The position numbers and the translations under genes were made by a program. The notes under the pieces are model-generated. The model was not told the DNA's origin, searched no databases, and was given only the letters and a program-made list of their open reading frames with translations. From positions 1,426,001-1,490,000 of the forward strand of contig CP181259.1 in NCBI GenBank assembly GCA_047833645.1: 64,000 nucleotides of DNA. Direction: 5' to 3'. Every line of letters begins with the position of its first letter. The stretch's first letter is position 1. Shown here one piece after another: positions 1-7,961 of the stretch. This DNA comes from Pseudolactococcus sp041800635. GTDB lineage: Bacteria > Bacillota > Bacilli > Lactobacillales > Streptococcaceae.

Positions 1-1
1 G

Positions 2-775
2 TCTGGATCAGGTGATATGATTGTGGCACCTGAGGAGCCGATTGCAGTTCAGGTGGAAAAAGAGATTGAATTTCTCCATCAAAAATGGCCGGGTGTGAAG
101 AAGTATATCGCCTATTTCCAAAACTTTACCAATACACATGGTCCGGTAGAAGTGCTGCGTGAGCGCTTTGAACAAGCGGTGGATCGACCTGATATTGTTG
201 GCATTAACATTGGGACGCGTCCGGATTGTTTGCCTGATGATGTGCTGGATTATCTGTCTGAGCTCAATGAGCGGATGACGGTTTGGGTTGAGCTAGGCTT
301 ACAGACGACTTATCAGGAAACGAGCGATTTGATTAATCGTGCGCATGATTATCAGACTTACTTGGATGCTGTTGAAAAATTACGAGCTCGGGGTATTTTG
401 GTTTGTGTACATCTGATTAATGGCTTACCGGGTGAAACCCAGGACATGATGCTTGAAAATGTGCGTCGGGTGGTAGCGGATTCAGATATTCAGGGCATTA
501 AACTTCATTTGCTCCATTTGATGACAGGGACTCGCATGCAGCGTGATTTTCATCAGGGAGATTTACAGTTGATGGCTTTTGATGATTATGTGAATGTGAT
601 TTGTGATCAGCTAGAGATTATTCCAAAGGAGATTTCAATTCATCGTCTGACGGGTGACGCACCGCGTGAGATGCTGATTGGGCCTATGTGGAGTCTGAAA
701 AAATGGGAAGTGCTGAATGCGATTGATGCAGAGCTAGAACGTCGCAATGTTTTTCAGGGAGATAAGGCATGTTAA
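2..775 (+). CDS. ytqA: Radical SAM protein, YhcC/YtqA (TIGR01212) type, 5' end cut off by window
   Basis: The reading frame is open from base 2, so the gene begins before the window and lacks its N-terminal cluster-binding CxxxCxxC region here. The visible ~257 residues hold the core and C-terminal part of a radical SAM fold: NIGTRPDCLPDDVLDYL, then GLQTTYQETSDLINR, then HLINGLPGETQDMM, which is the usual signature series of the TIGR01212 family. The exact substrate of this family is not established as far as I know. The stop overlaps the start of the tRNA methyltransferase gene by 7 bp, so the two are translationally coupled; the ytqA-ytqB pairing is common in Firmicutes and suggests a tRNA-related role. 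Confidence 0.85.
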   Translation, partial: SGSGDMIVAPEEPIAVQVEKEIEFLHQKWPGVKKYIAYFQNFTNTHGPVEVLRERFEQAVDRPDIVGINIGTRPDCLPDDVLDYLSELNERMTVWVELGLQTTYQETSDLINRAHDYQTYLDAVEKLRARGILVCVHLINGLPGETQDMMLENVRRVVADSDIQGIKLHLLHLMTGTRMQRDFHQGDLQLMAFDDYVNVICDQLEIIPKEISIHRLTGDAPREMLIGPMWSLKKWEVLNAIDAELERRNVFQGDKAC

Positions 776-1311
776 GTCCGCTTGAATTAGCACATCGCTC
801 ACTCGCAGAAGTTATTATGCCTCGTGATCTTGTGGTTGATGCGACCATGGGTCAGGGCTATGATACTGTTTTTCTAGCGGAATTGAAAGCGGATGTTGTC
901 GCTTTTGATGTACAGGCGCTTGCACTTGATATGACGGAAAAGCGTTTGAAGCAAGCGCAGTTGTCGGCTAAGTTAATACTTGATGGGCATGAAAATGTTG
1001 GCCAGTATCTTGAGCAGCCAATAAAAGCTGCGATTTTTAATCTGGGCTATTTGCCTAAGTCTGATAAACAAGTGATTACGCAGGCTGAGACGACGCTGAG
1101 TGCTTTGACACAACTGTTAGAGATGTTGGTCAAGGGTGGTCGGATTGCTTTGATGATTTATTATGGTCATGCCGGTGGGCTTGAGGAGCGGGATGCTGTC
1201 TTGGCTTTTGTTTCTGGGTTACCCCAAAGCGCTTTTCAGGTGATGCGTTATGGTGGGATTAATCAAGCGAATCAGCCGCCGTTTTTGGTGATGATTGAGA
1301 AGCGGTTGTGA
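769..1311 (+). CDS. mnmM: tRNA 5-aminomethyl-2-thiouridine methyltransferase MnmM (YtqB), class I SAM-dependent
   Basis: A 180-residue Rossmann methyltransferase. SAM-binding motif I reads VVDATMGQGYDTVFLA (residues ~22-37), followed by the acidic end of strand 2 (VVAFDVQ) and a motif IV-like FNLGYLPKSDK. This layout and length fit YtqB, later identified as MnmM, which completes mnm5s2U34 at the tRNA wobble position in Gram-positives lacking the C-terminal part of MnmC. It overlaps the upstream radical-SAM gene by 7 bp and is preceded by GGGAGATAAGGC, a usable ribosome binding site inside that gene. Family assignment is strong; the tRNA role is taken from knowledge of homologues. Confidence 0.85.
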   Translation: MLSPLELAHRSLAEVIMPRDLVVDATMGQGYDTVFLAELKADVVAFDVQALALDMTEKRLKQAQLSAKLILDGHENVGQYLEQPIKAAIFNLGYLPKSDKQVITQAETTLSALTQLLEMLVKGGRIALMIYYGHAGGLEERDAVLAFVSGLPQSAFQVMRYGGINQANQPPFLVMIEKRL

Positions 1312-1350
1312 GTGATGGATTTTACTTGCAGCTCTTTTTTCTTTGTTTAA

Positions 1351-1592
1351 CCTCCATTTGCGATTGTGGTTACTTGTCACAGGTTTTTTTCACTCCGCTT
1401 TGCTTCGTCTAAAACTGCTTACTCCTGCGATTACTCGTCGCAGGGGTTTTGCACTCCGCTTTGCTTCGTTTAACCTCCATTTGCGATTGTGGTTACTTGT
1501 CGCAGGGGTTTTGCATTCCGCTTTGCTTCGTTTAAACCGCTTGCGACTGCGGTTACTCGTCGCAGAGAACTTTTTGCATTCCGCTTTGCTTC
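1351..1592. repeat. Four tandem imperfect ~61-63 bp repeats with internal inverted repeats
   Basis: Four head-to-tail units start near 1351, 1415, 1474 and 1537. Each ends in CCGCTTTGCTTC, at 1395, 1456, 1518 and 1581, giving periods of 61, 62 and 63 bp. Most units carry TGCGA...TCGCA that can fold into a small hairpin; in unit 2 it extends to CCTGCGA/TCGCAGG. A hydrophobic open frame through the repeats (1343-1645) arises only from the repetition. The last unit is embedded in a 14-bp perfect inverted repeat (1566-1579 with 1593-1606, 13-nt loop). The block fills the gap between mnmM and the his promoter. Confidence 0.75.
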
Positions 1593-1606
1593 ATGCAAAA
1601 AGTTCT
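1566..1606. terminator. Strong hairpin closing the repeat block, possible terminator
   Basis: AGAACTTTTTGCAT pairs perfectly with ATGCAAAAAGTTCT (14 bp) across a 13-nt loop that is the repeat core. It is followed by a T-rich stretch (TGCTATTTTC) but not a clean U-run, so termination of mnmM transcription is plausible rather than certain. The -35 of the his promoter begins at the foot of the stem. Confidence 0.45.
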
Positions 1607-1634
1607 TGCTATTTTCTGAATTTTCTTGTAAAAT
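1606..1634 (+). promoter_or_regulatory. Promoter of the his operon
   Basis: TTGCTA (1606-1611), a 17-bp spacer, and TAAAAT (1629-1634) form a sigma-A type promoter. Transcription would start near 1641, giving a leader of about 310 nt before hisC, which matches a T-box leader. Confidence 0.6.
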
Positions 1635-1640
1635 GTAGTA

Positions 1641-1912
1641 AATAGAAAAATCTGTGAGAGAAAGATACCTCTGTCAATTCTAAAGAGAGCGCTTGGTGCT
1701 GAGAAAGCGTGTAAAATCAGAGGTTACACATTCTTGAGAGGACATACGAAATAGATACTCTTTTAATTAATGGGGTATCAGTAGTGTGTCACGTTTCCCG
1801 CGTTAAGGGTGCAAGTCTTGACTTGCTGAGTAGCGGATGGCGACATTTGTTAGAATAAAGGTGGTACCACGTTAAAACGTCCTTGTGAAGTTATTTCACT
1901 CGGGCGTTTTTT
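1641..1912 (+). promoter_or_regulatory. T-box riboswitch controlling the his operon
   Basis: The conserved T-box sequence AAAGGTGGTACCACG lies at about 1857-1871. It is followed by a terminator in which AAAACGTCC (from 1874) pairs with GGGCGTTTT, ending in a T-run at 1912. Upstream is a long folded stem I region starting AGAGAGCGCTTGG and containing GGTTACACATTC, where CAC (1727-1729) is the likely histidine specifier; that placement is inferred from context. Uncharged tRNA would favour the antiterminator and allow hisC expression. The tRNA-binding bulge reads TGGT, which suits an A73 acceptor end, whereas bacterial tRNA-His usually has C73. Confidence 0.9.
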
Positions 1913-1950
1913 GCTCAATTGAGAGATAAGCTAATGATAAGGAGATTAAG

Positions 1951-3000
1951 ATGAAGGGTTTACGTCAAATAAAACCGTATGTGGCTGGGGCACAGCCACA
2001 AGATAAAAAAATGATTAAAATTAATACCAATGAAAATGCGTTTCCACCAAGTCCAGGTGTCTTGCAGGCTTTGGCAGCGTTTGATGGGCAAGTTTTGCGA
2101 CAATATTCTTCACTAGAAAATAATGCCTTACGTGACAAATTAGCGGAAAATTTGGCTGTTGATCGAGAGCAACTCATTGTTGGCAATGGGTCAGATGATA
2201 TTTTAGCCTTGGCTTTCTTGAGTTTTTTCAATTCGGGTGATCCGATTCTTTTTCCTGATACAACCTATGGTTTTTACAAGGTTTGGGCGGATTTATTCCG
2301 AATTCCTTTCGAGGAGGTGCCCCTTTCAGATGCATTTGAGATTGTGACAACTGACTATATCAATCGAGTTAATGGTGGGATTGTGATTGCTAATCCGAAT
2401 GCCCCAACGGGTATTTTCAAAGATTTGTCTGAGGTTGAAGCGATTGTTGCGGCCAATCAAGATGTGGTGGTCATCATTGATGAGGCTTATATTGCTTTTG
2501 GTGGTGCATCTGCCGTGCCTTTGCTCAATCAATATGACAATGTTTTTATCACTCGGACTTTCTCTAAGGATGCAGCTTTGGCTGGTTTGCGGGTCGGTTA
2601 TGGGATTGGGTCTCCGAAATTAATTTCGGTGATCAATGCGGTGAAAAATTCCTATAATCCTTATTCGGTTGATCTGATTGCGGAGGCATTGGCGACTGCG
2701 GCGGTTGAGGATCATCGCTATTATGAGCGAGTTAACGCTGAAATATCAGAGACGCGAGATTGGTTTTCAGCTGAGTTACGCGCGCTGGGCTTTGAAGTGC
2801 TTCCGTCTGCTACAAATTTCGTCTTAACGAAGCCTGCTGGCATTGCCGCGGCAAGTTTGTTTGAATTTCTGCAAAGTAAGCAGATTTATGTGCGTTATTT
2901 TGGCGATAAGGGGCGTTTGTCGGATTATTTAAGGATCTCAATCGGGACGCAGGCTGAGATGGCTAAGGTGATACAAGTGATGGGAGATTTGTTTGGATGA
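1951..3000 (+). CDS. hisC: Histidinol-phosphate aminotransferase
   Basis: A 349-residue fold-type I PLP aminotransferase. It has INTNENAFPPSP near the N-terminus, VGNGSDD, the aspartate-containing IIDEAYIAF, and TRTFSKDAALAGLRVGY, whose lysine forms the Schiff base with PLP. It transfers an amino group from glutamate to imidazole acetol phosphate, the seventh step of histidine synthesis, in the cytoplasm. ATG 1951 is preceded by ATAAGGAGATTAAG, and the N-terminus MKGLRQIKPYV is typical. It is the first gene after the T-box leader and overlaps hisZ by 4 bp (ATGA). Confidence 0.95.
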   Translation: MKGLRQIKPYVAGAQPQDKKMIKINTNENAFPPSPGVLQALAAFDGQVLRQYSSLENNALRDKLAENLAVDREQLIVGNGSDDILALAFLSFFNSGDPILFPDTTYGFYKVWADLFRIPFEEVPLSDAFEIVTTDYINRVNGGIVIANPNAPTGIFKDLSEVEAIVAANQDVVVIIDEAYIAFGGASAVPLLNQYDNVFITRTFSKDAALAGLRVGYGIGSPKLISVINAVKNSYNPYSVDLIAEALATAAVEDHRYYERVNAEISETRDWFSAELRALGFEVLPSATNFVLTKPAGIAAASLFEFLQSKQIYVRYFGDKGRLSDYLRISIGTQAEMAKVIQVMGDLFG

Positions 3001-3956
3001 AAAATAAACAATTAGCACCGGGTATGCACGACAAGCTGTTCAAGCGGGCGCAAAGTGTGTATCAGATCGAGACCAAGGTTTCAAATTTTTTGATGGCGAG
3101 TGGGTTTAATCGGATTGATACGCCAATGATTGAGTATGCGGGGGTTTTCGAGGATGAGTTAGATAATCATAACTATCACTTGTTTGATCAGCATGGTGAT
3201 TTGCTTGTGATTCGGCCCGATGTGACGCAGTCGATTGCGCGTGTGGTGGCGACGACTAAGGTGACCTTGCCTATTAAATTTTCTTATAGTGGGAAGGTCT
3301 TTAGAAATCACGATGAGCTAAAGGGGTTGCAGAATGAACGGATGCAGGCTGGGATTGAAATCATCGGTTTTGATGCGTCAGTTGCGATTACGGAGGCTCT
3401 GGATTTGGCTAAGTCAAGTTTGCATTTGGCTGGGGTCAAGGATTACCGGATTGAGCTGAGTCATGCGGGGATTTTACAGACGATTTTTGCAGCATTTGAT
3501 ACGGTGCAGGCTGAGCTGCTTGCAAGTCGGATTAAGCATAAGTCAATTACTGGTTTGACAGAATTTGTCAGACAAAATCCTAGTGAGTTTGATGCCTTGC
3601 TAAGACAATTACCACGTCTGTTTGGTCCGGCTGAAAAAGTGTTGGCTGAGACTGAGAAATTGGTGACAAATCCTGATATCTTAGCTGCTTTAGCAGAGAT
3701 TGAAAACCTGAGTCATGATTTTGCGCAGTCTACGGTTGACCTTGGGATGCTGGCTAAAAAAGATTATTATACTGGCGTGATGTTCCGAGTCTTTAGTGAT
3801 CAGGTGCCTTATGCTTTTCTGAGCGGTGGTCGCTATGATAAATTGTTTGAGCGTTTTGATGCGGGGGCTGTTAGTGCGGTCGGCTGGGCGCTAGATGTTG
3901 ATGCAGTTTATGAAGAAATACGTCAGGATATTATTTTTGATGGAGGTGACGCATGA
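2997..3956 (+). CDS. hisZ: ATP phosphoribosyltransferase regulatory subunit
   Basis: A 319-residue paralogue of histidyl-tRNA synthetase restricted to the catalytic-like core. It shows the class II motif 2 region VIRPDVTQSIARV and motif 3-like FLSGGRYDKLFERF, while the C-terminal anticodon-binding domain is missing. HisZ has no aminoacylation role; it joins short-form HisG to form the active, histidine-inhibited ATP phosphoribosyltransferase. Its presence explains the short HisG encoded next to it. The start overlaps the hisC stop and its own stop overlaps the hisG start, both by 4 bp. Confidence 0.95.
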   Translation: MKNKQLAPGMHDKLFKRAQSVYQIETKVSNFLMASGFNRIDTPMIEYAGVFEDELDNHNYHLFDQHGDLLVIRPDVTQSIARVVATTKVTLPIKFSYSGKVFRNHDELKGLQNERMQAGIEIIGFDASVAITEALDLAKSSLHLAGVKDYRIELSHAGILQTIFAAFDTVQAELLASRIKHKSITGLTEFVRQNPSEFDALLRQLPRLFGPAEKVLAETEKLVTNPDILAALAEIENLSHDFAQSTVDLGMLAKKDYYTGVMFRVFSDQVPYAFLSGGRYDKLFERFDAGAVSAVGWALDVDAVYEEIRQDIIFDGGDA

Positions 3957-4594
3957 TTACAATAGCCTTGACCAAAGGTCGGATTGAAAAAGATACGGTT
4001 AAAATTCTAGCTGAGGCTGGGTTTGATATGGCTTTTATGGCTGACAAGGGGCGCAATTTAATTTTTATTGATGACAAACAAGATCTGCGGTTTCTATTAG
4101 TCAAGGCGCCTGATGTGGCGACTTATGTCGAGCATGGGATTGCTGATTTGGGTGTTGTGGGCTCTGATGTGCTCTACGAACATCCGGGGTCTTATCTGGA
4201 AATGTTGGATTTGAATATTGGCCTGTGTAAATTTTCGGTTGCGAGTATTCCGTCTTATAATCCCTATGATCATAAGCGAAAGAAGATTGCGACCAAGTAT
4301 CCCAAGATTGCCACTGATTTCTTCAATAGCAAGGATGAGGATGTTGAGATTGTATCGATTCAAGGCTCTGTGGAAATTGCACCGGTTATCGGATTAACGG
4401 ATGCCATTGTCGACATTGTCGAAACGGGGAATACGTTGGTGGCTAATGGCTTAGTCGTGTTTGAAGATATTGTTCGGGTGTCGTCTCGCTTGATTGCCAA
4501 TAGCGCGAGTATTAAGAAAAATCCAGAGATTATGACGCTTATCGACCGACTACAAGCGGTTGTAGGAAATGAAGAGGTGGCTTTTAATGGTTAA
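3953..4594 (+). CDS. hisG: ATP phosphoribosyltransferase, short-form catalytic subunit
   Basis: At 213 residues this is the short HisG form, without the C-terminal ACT-like regulatory domain, so it depends on HisZ. Visible landmarks are ITIALTKGRIEKDTVK at the N-terminus, LGVVGSDVLYE, and the PRPP-binding region ending in DAIVDIVETGNTLVANGL. It condenses ATP with PRPP, the committed step of the pathway. GGAGGTG at 3943-3949 serves as ribosome binding site inside the end of hisZ. Confidence 0.95.
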   Translation: MITIALTKGRIEKDTVKILAEAGFDMAFMADKGRNLIFIDDKQDLRFLLVKAPDVATYVEHGIADLGVVGSDVLYEHPGSYLEMLDLNIGLCKFSVASIPSYNPYDHKRKKIATKYPKIATDFFNSKDEDVEIVSIQGSVEIAPVIGLTDAIVDIVETGNTLVANGLVVFEDIVRVSSRLIANSASIKKNPEIMTLIDRLQAVVGNEEVAFNG

Positions 4595-5885
4595 AATGAA
4601 ACGATTGACAGGTTCAGCGAGGGAAATATCGCAGATTTTAGACGCAGAATATGCCGCCTATGCCAAATCTCAAGATAATTTTGATGGCATTGTGGCGGAC
4701 ATTATTGCGGATGTCCGTGCTAATGGGGATGCGGCTTTGCGAGCCTATTCGGAAAAATTTGATGGGCTAATGATTTCAGAGTTTGAAGTTTCACGTGAAA
4801 CCATCAAGCGGGCTTTTGATGCGATTGATCCGGATGTTTTGTTGGCCTTGCAAAATGCCAAGGAAAATATCGAGTCTTATCACAGACATCAGGTTGAGGC
4901 TGGTTTTGTGGATACGCAGGCGTCAGGGGTGATTCGCGGTCAGCTTGTATTACCGATTGAGAAAGTCGGTGTTTATGTCCCAGGTGGGACGGCAGCCTAT
5001 CCGTCTAGTGTGTTAATGAATGTCTTACCAGCCAAAATCGCGGGTGTGCCTGAGATTTATATGGTGACACCACCGCAAACTCAGTTTAATCCAGCGATTT
5101 TAGTCGCAGCCCAATTAGCGGGTGTGACGAAGATCTTCCAAGTCGGTGGGGCACAAGCGATTGCTGCTTTAGCATATGGCACCCAATCTATTCCTAAAGT
5201 GGATAAGATTACGGGTCCAGGTAATGTCTTTGTGGCGACAGCTAAAAAACAAGTCTTTGGTCAAGTTGGGATTGATATGATTGCAGGGCCGTCTGAAATC
5301 GGTGTGATTGCGGATAGTTCTGCTAACGCGGCCTATGTGGCAGCTGATTTACTGTCACAAGCTGAACATGACAAGCTTGCGCGGGCGGTGCTAGTAACTG
5401 ATTCAGTCGCCTTAGCTGATGCGGTTGACCTTGAATTGGAAAAACAACTGCAAACTTTACCACGTGAAGCCATTGCACGGGCATCTATTGAAAACAACGG
5501 TCGGACGATTATTGCCAATTCGGTTGATGAGATGTTTGACTTGATGAATGAAGTGGCGCCTGAACATTTGGAAATTGCCTTGGACGATGCCATGACTTAT
5601 CTACCTAAGATTAAGCACGCGGGGAGTATTTTCCTAGGACATTTTACGTCTGAGCCGATCGGCGACTACTATGCGGGAACGAATCACGTGCTACCAACGT
5701 CTGGCACGGCTCGATTTTACAGTGCCTTGGGTGTTTACGACTTCGTCAAGAGAAGTCAGTTTACCTATTACAGCCAAGATGCTGTTGCGGCAGCAACAAA
5801 AGACATTACGACTTTGGCCTATTCTGAAGGTTTGCAGGCACATGCGCGTGCGATTGAGATCCGGGGGGAGATTGATCAATCATGA
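4587..5885 (+). CDS. hisD: Histidinol dehydrogenase
   Basis: HisD oxidises histidinol to histidine in two NAD-dependent steps using a zinc ion. Recognisable segments are KVGVYVPGGTAAYPSSVLM, FQVGGAQAIAALAYGT, KITGPGNVFVATAKK, AGPSEIGVIAD, the catalytic-region EVAPEHLEIA, and GTNHVLPTSGTARF. The frame is open from an ATG at 4569, but I prefer ATG 4587 (432 residues) because AGAGGTGG at 4573-4580 sits at the right distance from it. The start overlaps the end of hisG by 8 bp. Confidence 0.93.
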   Translation: MVKMKRLTGSAREISQILDAEYAAYAKSQDNFDGIVADIIADVRANGDAALRAYSEKFDGLMISEFEVSRETIKRAFDAIDPDVLLALQNAKENIESYHRHQVEAGFVDTQASGVIRGQLVLPIEKVGVYVPGGTAAYPSSVLMNVLPAKIAGVPEIYMVTPPQTQFNPAILVAAQLAGVTKIFQVGGAQAIAALAYGTQSIPKVDKITGPGNVFVATAKKQVFGQVGIDMIAGPSEIGVIADSSANAAYVAADLLSQAEHDKLARAVLVTDSVALADAVDLELEKQLQTLPREAIARASIENNGRTIIANSVDEMFDLMNEVAPEHLEIALDDAMTYLPKIKHAGSIFLGHFTSEPIGDYYAGTNHVLPTSGTARFYSALGVYDFVKRSQFTYYSQDAVAAATKDITTLAYSEGLQAHARAIEIRGEIDQS

Positions 5886-6097
5886 AGATAAAAATTTTTA
5901 GCGATACGATTTTGGATGATAAGGCGCGGCAAAAAAATGCGACGAAACTTGAAGCCAAAAATAAGCCCAATGAAGATATTGAACACCGTGTCAATCAATT
6001 TATTGCGGGTAAAAAAGTAATTGATGTGAAAACAGCACTGTCGGGGGATGCTTTAGGGCTGGCTCATATGGTGGTTACTGTATTATATGAGGACTGA
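5882..6097 (+). CDS. Small Cse60-like protein of unknown function in the his operon
   Basis: A 71-residue protein overlapping hisD by 4 bp and serB slightly, so it is translated as part of the operon. The N-terminal half is charged; the C-terminal half reads GKKVIDVKTALSG then AHMVVTVLYED, with alternating hydrophobics typical of a beta hairpin. That pattern resembles the small sporulation protein Cse60 family (PF10957), which has members in non-sporulating cocci, but this rests on recollection only. Nothing in it suggests an enzyme active site. A structural or regulatory partner of a his enzyme is one possibility, without direct support. Confidence 0.6.
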   Translation: MKIKIFSDTILDDKARQKNATKLEAKNKPNEDIEHRVNQFIAGKKVIDVKTALSGDALGLAHMVVTVLYED

Positions 6098-6098
6098 G

Positions 6099-6752
6099 AT
6101 GACAAAAACAAAAGGACTTCTCATCATGGATGTGGACAGCACCCTGATTCAGGAAGAAGGCATTGATTTATTGGGCGAGATCGCAGGGAGCGGCGCAGAG
6201 ATTGCGGACATTACCAGTCGCGCCATGAACGGCGAGCTAGACTTCGCGGAGGCGCTAGCCGCGCGGGTGGCCTTGCTCAAAGGCCTACCTGAGACCGTCT
6301 TTGCTGAGGTGCGCAAGCAAATTCATTTTACTGAAGGTGCGCGTGACTTAGTTGCGGCCTTGCAGGCCAATGGTTGGAAAGTTGGCGTGGTATCGGGTGG
6401 TTTTCATGAAACGGTTGATGACCTAGCCCGTGAACTCGGGCTTGATTATGTCCGTGCGAATCACTTAGAAATTGTAGACGGTCAGCTCACCGGCAAAACG
6501 ACGGGTGACATTGTCACAAAAGAAGTGAAGTTAGCCAGCCTAAAAAAATGGGCAGCCGAATTAGGGCTTGACCTATCGCAAACAGTGGCTATGGGTGATG
6601 GTGCCAACGATCTCCCCATGATTTTGGCAAGTGGCATTGGGATTGCTTTCCATGCCAAGCCAGTCGTGCGCGAACAAGCGCCCTACCAAATCAATACGCC
6701 AAATTTAGCGTTAGCCCTTGATATCATTAAAGAAGTGAAAGGTGACTTATGA
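6099..6752 (+). CDS. serB: Phosphoserine phosphatase-like HAD hydrolase, possible histidinol-phosphatase
   Basis: A HAD-superfamily phosphatase with motif I MDVDSTLIQEEGIDLL (the two Asp are nucleophile and acid/base), a SerB-type cap segment ITSRAMNGELDFAEAL, motif II VSGG, and motif III/IV MGDGANDLPM. The sequence is a close match to classical SerB, which makes serine from phosphoserine. The operon otherwise lacks a histidinol-phosphate phosphatase: hisB here is monofunctional and no PHP-type hisK is present, so this enzyme may supply that step. ATG 6099 is preferred over 6087 because GAGGA at 6089-6093 is correctly placed. It abuts hisB with a 4-bp overlap. Confidence 0.88.
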   Translation: MTKTKGLLIMDVDSTLIQEEGIDLLGEIAGSGAEIADITSRAMNGELDFAEALAARVALLKGLPETVFAEVRKQIHFTEGARDLVAALQANGWKVGVVSGGFHETVDDLARELGLDYVRANHLEIVDGQLTGKTTGDIVTKEVKLASLKKWAAELGLDLSQTVAMGDGANDLPMILASGIGIAFHAKPVVREQAPYQINTPNLALALDIIKEVKGDL

Positions 6753-7333
6753 GACAAGCAGACATCACACGCAACACAGCAGAAACCCAAATCACATTAG
6801 CGGTTAATTTAGACGCCCAAACGCCCGTGGATATTCAAACCGGCGTTGGTTTCTTCGACCACATGTTAACCCTTTTCGCCAGTCACGGTCGCATGAGCCT
6901 AGTCGTTAAGGCCAATGGCGATTTGCACGTGGATAGTCACCATACGGTTGAAGATGTCGGCATTGCCCTTGGGCTAGCGCTACGTGAGGCACTAGGCGAC
7001 AAGGCGGGGATCAATCGTTACGGCACATCTTTTGTGCCAATGGATGAGACTTTGGGGATGGCCAGTCTAGATTTATCAGGTCGGTCTTACCTCGTTTTCG
7101 ATGCTGAGTTTACCAATCCAACCTTAGGCAATTTCGATACTGAATTAGTTGAAGAATTTTTCCAAGCCTTGGCTTTCAATATGCAAATGAACTTGCACCT
7201 GAAAATTTTACACGGTAAAAATAATCACCATAAATCAGAATCCCTTTTCAAGGCAACTGGCCGTGCCTTACGTGAGGCAGTGACTTTGAATCCAGAGATT
7301 CATGGGGTGAATTCGACTAAAGGAGTACTGTAA
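6749..7333 (+). CDS. hisB: Imidazoleglycerol-phosphate dehydratase
   Basis: A 194-residue monofunctional HisB consisting of the dehydratase repeats only, without the N-terminal HAD phosphatase found in enterobacteria. The duplicated metal-binding motifs are clear: VGFFDHMLTLFASHG, DSHHTVEDVGI, and further on HLKILHGKNNHHKSESLFKA. It dehydrates imidazole glycerol phosphate to imidazole acetol phosphate using Mn2+. It follows serB by an ATGA overlap and precedes hisH by one base. Confidence 0.95.
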   Translation: MRQADITRNTAETQITLAVNLDAQTPVDIQTGVGFFDHMLTLFASHGRMSLVVKANGDLHVDSHHTVEDVGIALGLALREALGDKAGINRYGTSFVPMDETLGMASLDLSGRSYLVFDAEFTNPTLGNFDTELVEEFFQALAFNMQMNLHLKILHGKNNHHKSESLFKATGRALREAVTLNPEIHGVNSTKGVL

Positions 7334-7334
7334 G

Positions 7335-7961
7335 ATGACCATTGCAGTGATTGATTACGATGCAGGCAACACCGCCAACGTCTTACGCGCTTTAAATAAA
7401 ATCGGTGTCGACGCTGTCTTGACAGCAGACCAAGCGGTTATCCAATCAGCAGACGGTCTGATTCTACCCGGTGTCGGTGCCTTTCCAACCGCTATGGTCG
7501 AACTTGAAAAGCGTGACTTGGTTGCGACAATCAAAGCAGCAGTTGCGACGGGTACACCGCTTTTGGGCATTTGTCTGGGGATGCAGTTGCTACTGGATGC
7601 GTCAGAAGAACACGTCTTAACGGATGGCCTTGGCTTGATTCCGGGCATTTGTCGTGCCATTCCAGCAGGCGACAATCTCAAGGTCCCACATATGGGTTGG
7701 AACCAGCTGGATGTGGTCAAGCCGACCGCGCTAACCGCGAACTTACAAGACAGCGCCGTTTACTTTGTCCATTCCTATTTCACAGATGTTGCCCCTGATT
7801 ATTTAGATGTCACCGCAGATTATGGGATTAAAGTGCCCGCCATGATTTCTCATGGCCATGTCTACGGGGCGCAATTTCATCCTGAAAAATCAGGCGACGT
7901 TGGCTTAGGTATCTTAGCAAAATTTAAGGAGGTTGTCTATGCAGATTCTACCAGCAATTGA
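7335..7961 (+). CDS. hisH: Imidazole glycerol phosphate synthase, glutaminase subunit
   Basis: A class I glutamine amidotransferase of 208 residues. The catalytic triad is visible: nucleophile Cys in LLGICLGMQLLLD, then His and Glu in GAQFHPEKSG near the C-terminus. The N-terminus IAVIDYDAGNTANVLRALNK is typical (usual form YGxGNxxSV). It hydrolyses glutamine and channels ammonia to HisF. The final 23 bp overlap the start of hisA. Confidence 0.95.
   Translation: MTIAVIDYDAGNTANVLRALNKIGVDAVLTADQAVIQSADGLILPGVGAFPTAMVELEKRDLVATIKAAVATGTPLLGICLGMQLLLDASEEHVLTDGLGLIPGICRAIPAGDNLKVPHMGWNQLDVVKPTALTANLQDSAVYFVHSYFTDVAPDYLDVTADYGIKVPAMISHGHVYGAQFHPEKSGDVGLGILAKFKEVVYADSTSN

Noticed and set aside
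1343..1645. 100-codon hydrophobic open frame between mnmM and the his promoter
   Set aside because: It is produced by four DNA repeats, has no ribosome binding site and runs into the his promoter; treated as a repeat block.
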